Below, in pieces: positions 56,281 through 64,000 of a DNA stretch of 64,000 nt. The stretch comes from Enoplosus armatus (taxonomy: Eukaryota; Chordata; Actinopteri; Centrarchiformes; Enoplosidae): contig NC_092192.1 in the NCBI RefSeq assembly GCF_043641665.1, positions 22,540,978-22,604,977 of the forward strand. Reading direction: 5' to 3'. The position numbers and the translations under genes are program-made. Each line of letters starts with the position of its first letter. Within the stretch, counting starts at the first letter, position 1. Below the pieces are notes generated by a model. The model saw only the letters and a list, made by a program, of their open reading frames with translations. It did no database searches and was not told where the DNA came from.

Positions 56281-59200
56281 TTATGTTAAGTTAATGAGAA
56301 AAGATTAGTTGAATGCACTAAATTCCTTTATGATTACTTTTAATTGCACCGCTGTATCCTTCCTAATGACCTGCCTGTCAGGGGTGTAGTGGTTAATATA
56401 TCAATTCTAAATAACCTGAGGAATTCATTTAAAATGGAATTAAGCAAACTGCCGAGTACCAGCACAGGGTTTGCAAAGACGGTACCACTAAAAGTCTACT
56501 TCAATGTAATTAATATTGAAGAAAACACCAGTGAAAAGAAGCTAGATAAGAATTAAAATAGGCCCGGATTCAAATGAATTACCAAGAATGCTAAAGGAAT
56601 AAAAGCCACGCCATTGGCCACTGCTGCTACAATGCTCACCAGGGATTGGCTCAGTAAAACTAAGGAAGCTCGGACTGTCAAAAGCAGAATGCCCCCCCCC
56701 CAAATACAGGCCTGGTTAAAACTGCATGCACAAGCCCACAATCAAAACACCCAAACATGCACTAAATACACCTTGGTAAAACCAAGCAATAAAACAATCA
56801 CAGCAAACGAGATCAAATCACACAAAAGTACACCTCGCTATATTTCTGCCGTCTGACGCATCCCGTCGAAAAAACAAAGCCGTCACTGGCTGCTTTGTTA
56901 AGAAGCTGACACATAATCACTTACGCCATTAAACTATCACATCAGTGTAATTGTAAACCCATTAATTAAGGTTTGTGCCTATTATGGGATTCTTCATTAT
57001 TACTGTTTCATTCTGAGCACAGGATATCCAAGGAGCGGCAAGGTGCGCAAACATTATACAATAATATAATAAGCAATGTTTCTACAATTTATACGAAACG
57101 GAACTAAATAATTACGGATACAAAAAAAAATAAAAGATAGTAAAGAACTGACAAGTCGTATTTACTGCTTCTCTTTCTTGCAATAGCATTTTGTTTTCCT
57201 TTTTCTTGTTCTTGGTCTCCGTGTTCTACGGTTCTGCCATTTGTGCTGCAGGTCTGTCTGACCCCTCAGAATTTCATAGGCTCCCACTGTTTTGGAAATC
57301 CATTAAAAGCAACTCAGAGAGACAAAGTGCTGCCTTTGTTGACATAATTGTCGTCTCAAGTCACTTTTGAGTCTTCTGAATATTTCCACGGTCATTATTC
57401 CTGCCCACAGCGAGCATGATGTGGATGGATTAAAATGGACGAAATGGAAACGATAATTGCCGTATTACCCATTATGACATCTGAACAAAAAAAAAAAAAT
57501 AAATAAATAAATAAAATATATATGTCATGTTGAAACAAAAACATAGATTGTAGACTGTGCTGTTGCTTTTCCTAAGATAACCGTCTGTTCTCCGGTGTTG
57601 TTTTGCACTTTCTGTGATGTGTTCTTTAAATTCAAGTCCAGCAGACCATCTACTACTATGTGCTGTTCAACATGATGCATTACGTTAGTGGGGGCAGCAC
57701 TCTGTCTCTGTAAGCGAGCGTAGCTAAAGAAGAGACGAGGCAAATCCGTATTAAAACAGACAGTCATAATGCATTGTGGCGTTGATGACTGAAGACACTG
57801 AGATTTATAAGAATCGGAAAAGACTTACAGCAGTGTAATCCTTCAAACAATCTGCTGCTTGGGAGCAAACTCTTTCCCACACTAATTACTCCTCAATGCG
57901 TGACGCTTCCCTTGAGGCTGCGTATTTATCAAACCAATAGTGGCACAAGATAAAGTTGCGGCCAAAAACTCAACGCAACTTTTCTGATCTGCGCGTGACT
58001 CATAAGGTGTAGGCCTGCTCAGCTCCAGCTGATTGAAGCATTTATCATAATGGCACGATAGCCGACTACAGTCGACGCCACTGCTCGGTTCTGCCCATTG
58101 ATCCCGAAGACTCAAAATGATGGATTGCAATTATCAGTGAGTCAAATTGGTTGTGAAAATGAAGCTTCGCTTTATTAGTTGTTGATGATCAGCATGTGCA
58201 TCCACTTCTACTTAATATTTACGCCATCAAATGTCACTTAGCCTAAGTTGTGATTGTAAATCACGTTAACCACGGTGCCCTTCATCACGCAGGAGAACCC
58301 AGGGAGCAGCGTCTGGAAAAACAGTCGGGAAGCGCAGCGCAGTTAAAGTTATTTCTGCTGTTGTTGTTTTCACTGAAATGTATGGTATGTCAAATTTTAT
58401 GACCTCATATTACTCACAGTTGACACAACTTATGTCTGTAAAGGAGACGGAAAGTGTGACCATTTGTCACCTTGACACCCTTCCTGGGGATCACATCACT
58501 CATGCAGCTCTGCGACACGTTCGTATTTTGTCAGTGTAAGTGAGGCAAGGCTCTTCAAACTCCGGAAATATATCAAACGTGCTAAGCAGTCTTAGCTGTT
58601 AACCCCAATGAAAGGCGAAGCTGCCTGCAGTGTTTCTTGCGTCAGTGTCGTTCCTGCAGTGCAGTGAAGCGTACCTGCACCTGTCACCCTCAAATATATG
58701 CAGATAATTCCGTTTAAAGGAAGTATGCGCCTTCATATTTTACCATATAAACTCACATGAGATGTGAATTTAAAAACCTGAATTATAATAAAAACCTTTA
58801 TTTGTAGTTTATGCACCCAGCCTTCGGGGGATGAGTCCCAGAAATACAAATCAAAAGACAGTTTCTTAAAATGTTACTCCAAAACCGGTAACCAAGTCAA
58901 ATGATACATAATCTACTTGGGATTTGGGACATTGGGGTATTGTCTCGAAAGCTTTACAATGGAACAATCATTGACAGTGAGTCACTACTTACACCCAGCC
59001 ACGGCACGGTAACAATAGTGAACACAGGCTGACATTCATTGGAGGGGCTACAATTGTGAGAGTGCCGTCTCTTGGCATCAGTGGACAATCCCCAGCGAGC
59101 ATTCACTGAACGTTGGTGGCTCAATGAGAACATCGCAGCCTTTGAATGGATGCAAGTAATAGATTATCCCTGAATAGGCAACGGATGGCACAAGCAAGAA

Positions 59201-62200
59201 CAAGCATTCGAGTGTCATGAGGCTGCAGGGCTGTAATATGAGGAGGGATTGCTAAACCAGAATCCAATTGGTTTAAAAGGTGCTGGTACTGCGCTATGGC
59301 AGTGTTGCTGTTGCATACAAATGTGCTCAGTTTCATCTAGAGCTGTTTTGATTCAGAACAAACCTCCATTGACTCATTTTGCCACTATTTACTGAAACAA
59401 AATGGGTCGTAGCACAGGGAATTCAGTCTGCCAATGGTTTCTATTGCAACAACCTCCATGGAATTTGCTGAACGGTAGTAATCGTTTGTTAATTTGGCTT
59501 CCAAGGTGATCATTTTTTATACTCTCACATGTAACATAACATAATACGTGCATGCTCATTGTGATAACGCGATCAGTCGGGGATTTCACTCATGTTTCTT
59601 CATCAATCTAAATCAGTGACATTGAAGCAGGTCACAGGAACAAGCTTGAAGTCTCTCCTCCTGGTTATCGATTCCGTTACGTGCTCACTGCTTGTAAAAG
59701 AGGTTCATTACTATAATGAACTACTTGAAAATGTTTGGCCATTGGCAAGTTCTAACGGCTTGCTCTGATGGAGTATTTGTGTTCACTGATCCAGTCTGCC
59801 GGGCAGCAGTAGAAAAGACAGCCACAGGGACACGGGGAGTCAGTGTTTGAAAGCAAGAGTTACAGCTGATGAAGTCTCTGTAGCTGCGCCGATCGATATT
59901 ACCATATGAAGAATGAGTCGAACAATGACTGGTCATTTACTGTGGTGAACCCTGCAATTCCAGTCAGCTCTACTGAGCTCATCGGCCTCTGTTTTTCGTT
60001 TTACAGCCCGCGACTTCACTGTTTTTGGTTCACTCTCACCGCTCTCAGCGGGGTGTTTCCTACTGAATCAGGCGGTTGTTGACATAAAAATCCACTGTAC
60101 ACTACCTGTCCGGCACCAAACAGCTCTGAAAAGCCACGTTTGAAAACACTTCCGATGATGCATGGATCTCACCTTTGTGTCGCTTGTCCAAGTGAGTTCC
60201 TCACCTCATGGTGGTGCACCAAGCCACAATAGGCCAATTCCTGCCACCTGAAGCCAGAGGGCCAAAAACACCCGCCGGTCCTTGACGGTTGGTCAGAACC
60301 ACAATTGTAGTGGGTGACATTCCCCCGTTGACCACAACGGGGGGGGGGGGGTGGCAACAATGAAGCCATTATACAGTCAAACACAAACTTGGAGAAGCAA
60401 CACAAAGGTGAGATTTAATGCAGCACGATGCCTTCGTAAGAATAATAAGCATTGGTTTATATGCTTGTTGTTATGCCGGGTTTTTTTTTTCTTACACATT
60501 TCCACTACTCTGGTGGAGACAACATTAAGAAAGTTGAATTGTCTCCCTTCCCATTATCTTCGTATACACCGTATTTGCACGGCAGTAGTCTCCTATTCAG
60601 TAATGAGACAAGATGAAATAGAAGTTACCCGGATGTAACTTACGTTCTATAAACATTTTCTGCCTGATCACATGTGAAACATCCCTCTAGCGTCGCCTTT
60701 TTTGCTATCAATGGGTGAAATATGGTGCTGAACTAAAAATCTAAATGTTGGCATGGAGGAACTGTCATTAACCTGTTAACCAACTTACTTCCTGTTAGGT
60801 CTCTTGCAACTGTTAGTATAGTATGATGTTGATGAGGTGGTTTGTGTGAAGTCTTCTTGAATTTGAATACTGTGTTGCAGCCAACTGATCCTGCAGTATG
60901 AAGGTCTGTCCTCCAGAAACAGATGTTCACAAAGTTATATTTGTATGTGCATGTCTATCCGTAGAAGTAGGCAGAAACGGATGTTTTTTTTTGTTCCTGA
61001 AGGTAATGTTGGTGTGAAAGATTATGTGTTCTGATTCAGTACTTTCTGACAGGCACATGAGATCATCAGTCAGACAAAACTGGCTGCTCAATTCTGCTGC
61101 TTCTACAGCTGCTGCTGGCTATGCATGTCACGCCCCACCTCCACCTCGGAATCCACCTGCGAGCTCTGTTTCTTCGCGGTTTCCCGTGGGGGAGTTGCAT
61201 TGATCTCTCCCTGCTCCGGTTTTAAAATATGCTTCACAGGGAGAGATAACAAAACACAACCTTGACATCAAATTTAAATAGATTTACATGTATTCTCATT
61301 AATGTATCCCGTTTTGTACATAAATGAATAGGCTACAGGGCGGTTACATGTCTTTGATAGGAGAGTGGGTGCCATGCTAGAGCGATCATATCCAAAAGCC
61401 GAAACCAGCAATACTAATATTTGTTGCGTATTCTGAAAAAAAAAAAAAGGTCAATTGATAAAATGTAGAATTTGAAACTTACAAATGTGGTGCATATTGA
61501 AAATAAAATAATTAATCCCAAATATATAATAAATAAGATTAATTAAAATTTGAATTTGCCCAATACTTTGGTTTTATTACCAAAACCCTGTGATGACATT
61601 CCCAACTGTACTAAGTGCTAATAAGCAAATGTTACTATACTAACACACTATACTAAGATGGTAAACATTAGCTGCTAAATTAATAGTGTCACTATGACCT
61701 GGTGTTAGGTTGTAGCTCAAAGCACTGCTGTGCATAAGCACAGCCTCACGGAGCTGCTAGCATGGCTGCAGACTCGAACTCTAGTTTCCATGTAAAATTT
61801 TGCCCTGAGATCGGCTTTGTCCCAGATCCTGCAGAGGCCATGGTACATGAAGGTCTCAAAGTGATTTTATTGCTCATGGTTTATGAACAAAATGGCGCTC
61901 TGGTTGGCTCATTTTGGAAATGAATCCCGCCGCTCGACTCTACAAGAGATTTCACAATCATTATGGAATTAGTTTCTATGTACCAGTATCAATCACAAAA
62001 ACAGGGGCCTGTTATGATTGTTTGAGCAGCAAATCATAAATGCATCTGTATGTGGTCACGCTTGCTTGTGAAGAGCTACATCGCTCAGTCAATCCCCTGC
62101 CATACGCACTGCCTCACACTCGTCAGGCCGGTCCAAAGTCCAGTCCTGTATCGAGGCCAGTGAGTGCTGGACTTACCAACGCAGTGCTACACGCTCATGC

Positions 62201-62524
62201 TGCATTTTACAAAGGGAACTCTGTGCACCCTTCAAAAATAATTCACTTTTATTAACTGCCAGGAGTGTGCTTCTGAATGGAGTCGCGGCGAGGGTCGTGG
62301 CACTGTTTCGCTGTTCACACAAGTACTGGAGGCTGATCCCCCATAACACAGCAAGAACAAAAAAGACTGTCACTACCAAGTTCCTGGATGGTGGTTTCAA
62401 CCCATACTGAGTTTGAAAATACAATGATTATCTTTCATGAATAAGTTTTTATATTTTATATTCCTATTTCATCTGTTGCCTGCAAACATTGCATTCAGTT
62501 GTACAGCTCAGCTCTGTGCCAGTG

Positions 62525-62525
<1 letters not shown>

Positions 62526-62576
<51 letters not shown>
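62526..62576. repeat. (GT)n microsatellite
   Basis: About 25 uninterrupted GT units. Confidence 0.95.
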
Positions 62577-62578
<2 letters not shown>

Positions 62579-64000
62579 GCCCTTCCCTTCAGGTAAATAA
62601 CCCTATTTTGTGATGAGTGACTTCAAGCATTAAGGACTCGGAGGTTAAACTTGAATAATCTTCCTTTGTTTACAAAGGCAAAGAAACTTGATTACCATTT
62701 TATCTGAAATTCCTGGATATCATCTGGGGCTGCCGGTGGCCTAGGGGTCAAGGCGACGGCCAAACCGCGCTGCTGTGGTCCTCCTTGGTTAGCCCCCTTA
62801 ACTGTGTGAAAACTGTGTAAAAATTATGAGTTTAGCGTTCCTGTGTGTACTTTCACATATCAGCTTGATTTGCTGATGGCTTTCAGTCGTACTGGAGCTT
62901 CGGTCAGTTACTGCCGATGCAAAGCCAAACCTTTCCTGACGTTGCTGCTTCAAGTTAAAAGCTTTCCACTGGCTAACAGGCGGGACGCTTTCATTGGGAA
63001 CAAGTCACAGGAAATGCAAAGTGTTTGTCATCGAGTTAGCAAAGCTTCATTCACGGTGCTATTCTTCAGTGAAATCTGGTTCTATTTTTACCAGATGTGG
63101 ACATATTCAGTGCTATCAGCTGATCGGTTTTAAATGTTGCAGAGAGGAACAATACAAACAGAAACAGCTGAAAGAGCTGCAGGCGTTTGTGAGCAGCACA
63201 CCTTCCATTTGTGTTTTGGATGTAATCATTGTAACTGCATGTTTTATCGTCACTGTGCTCATTCACCTGCATGGTATCCAAATTCCCCATTCCCACAATT
63301 ATAGCAATCCAGCTAATGGTTACCCTCCATACAAGAATATGTTACAAATAGCAGTACATCTCCTCCAGCTGTCTACAACATAACTTTTGAACAACACAAT
63401 CATATGTGAGCTGATGACTTCTCTCAATAATGATGGGTTAAAAGGTCTGCCTGTACATTTGCATTTTTCGGCAGAGGAAATGAAGCACTGTAACGATACA
63501 GTGAAACAACAAGGCAGAAGCGGGGCATGAATTTTCTTCTCGCGCACAGCAGAGTGTGAGAATCCAAAAGGTCAAGAACATCAACCTTTTCTGAGCTGAA
63601 CAGAAATGTGCAAGAAAAACATCTTTGCTCCAGGATGTTCCCACACGAAAGAGAAATGAGAATAGAAACATGAAAAAAGAAGTTAAGTGCAGAGGAGGAG
63701 ATGTCAGTTGGAGTTCACACCGTTGGTGTCACACAAACTTTGACAGTAGCAGATGAAAAACCAGAGACACCGCCTTGGCTTGAAATCATTCAAACGAACT
63801 TTATTTGCTACAATACTGTAACTATGAAAATCATGAGCTTTGCAAAGGTGGGGTTACTCATAAACAGTCTTTATATTCAAACAGAATCATGTCACGAGGC
63901 AGCAAATAAAAGCTTTTACGGAGCTACTGTACAGGTGCCCTACGAGAGCAATGGTGATATTCAGGGACACACAGGCAGGAAGAAGAGGCAGTGGTGTAAT

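Larger units (their letters stand above)
55551..64000. other. Noncoding stretch with microsatellites
   Basis: No gene supported to the window end. It contains (AATTAC)n/(AT)n at 56196-56277, (AAAT)n at 57500-57516, poly-G at about 60340-60351 and (GT)n at 62526-62576. A short stretch at 62729-62765 ('gctgccggtggcctaggggt') recalls the tRNA-like head of a fish SINE, but no B-box or tail is present. Confidence 0.5.

Noticed and set aside
62729..62765. tRNA-derived SINE head
   Set aside because: Only an A-box-like stretch is present; no B-box, body or tail could be found.

Overview
The window looks like noncoding chromosomal DNA of a ray-finned (teleost) fish. It is AT-rich, has long (CA)n, (TA)n and simple triplet microsatellites, and carries teleost-type repeats: L2-clade LINEs with the '..ggcgctatataaataaaattgaattgaa' tail, Rex1/Babar-like LINEs with the '..aataaagtatttctgattctgatt' tail, hAT MITEs and a decayed retrovirus. 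No complete protein-coding host gene is visible. The one believable host exon, at about 50.44-50.81 kb (+), is a 5' UTR plus a 20-codon signal peptide ending in a phase-1 splice donor. It resembles the alternative first exon of an IgLON cell-adhesion gene (ntm/opcml type), so much of the window may be intron or upstream DNA of such a gene.

Layout. 0-18 kb: mostly unique intron-like DNA with a 486-bp hAT MITE (perfect 8-bp target duplication), a perfect 31-bp-stem palindrome, a 465-bp insertion between 12-bp direct repeats, LINE 3' ends and microsatellites. 18-28 kb: a retroelement graveyard. It holds a Ty3/gypsy gag/protease remnant, then plus-strand pieces of an endogenous retrovirus: reverse transcriptase with a broken YXDD box, integrase zinc-finger start, a Cys-rich reading frame, an env pseudogene (N-terminal hydrophobic anchor, sequons, furin site, C-terminal anchor), an acidic accessory frame, an LTR, and a tRNA-Lys primer binding site just after that LTR. 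The order and primer site suggest a foamy-like (spumavirus-like) relative; this is inference. 28.9-30.9 kb: a minus-strand LINE. 31.2-32.15 kb: a macrodomain-coding fragment split by a 681-bp solo LTR with a 4-bp target duplication.

32.15-46.24 kb: the most unusual part. About 14 kb consists of a degenerate minisatellite (mixed ~24- and ~32-bp units, core 'ggttacagtgggacagagagg') that repeatedly carries a cassette of collagen exons of 45, 54 and 45 bp with flanking introns and splice sites. Four cassettes are recognisable, all pseudogenised to different degrees. Minisatellite and cassette keep the same relative orientation throughout, and one ~3-kb stretch (38.39-41.40 kb) is inverted. A 3-kb L2 LINE has inserted into one cassette, and a repeat also found inside the retroviral region sits at 42.83-43.21 kb.

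46.2-64 kb: a minus-strand Rex1-like LINE, then mostly unique DNA with the IgLON-like first exon, a LINE endonuclease fragment at 53.5-53.9 kb, an L2 tail at 55.4 kb and several microsatellites. Apart from the putative IgLON exon, nothing here appears to be under coding constraint. The value of the window lies in how its duplicated, captured and inserted sequences are nested.
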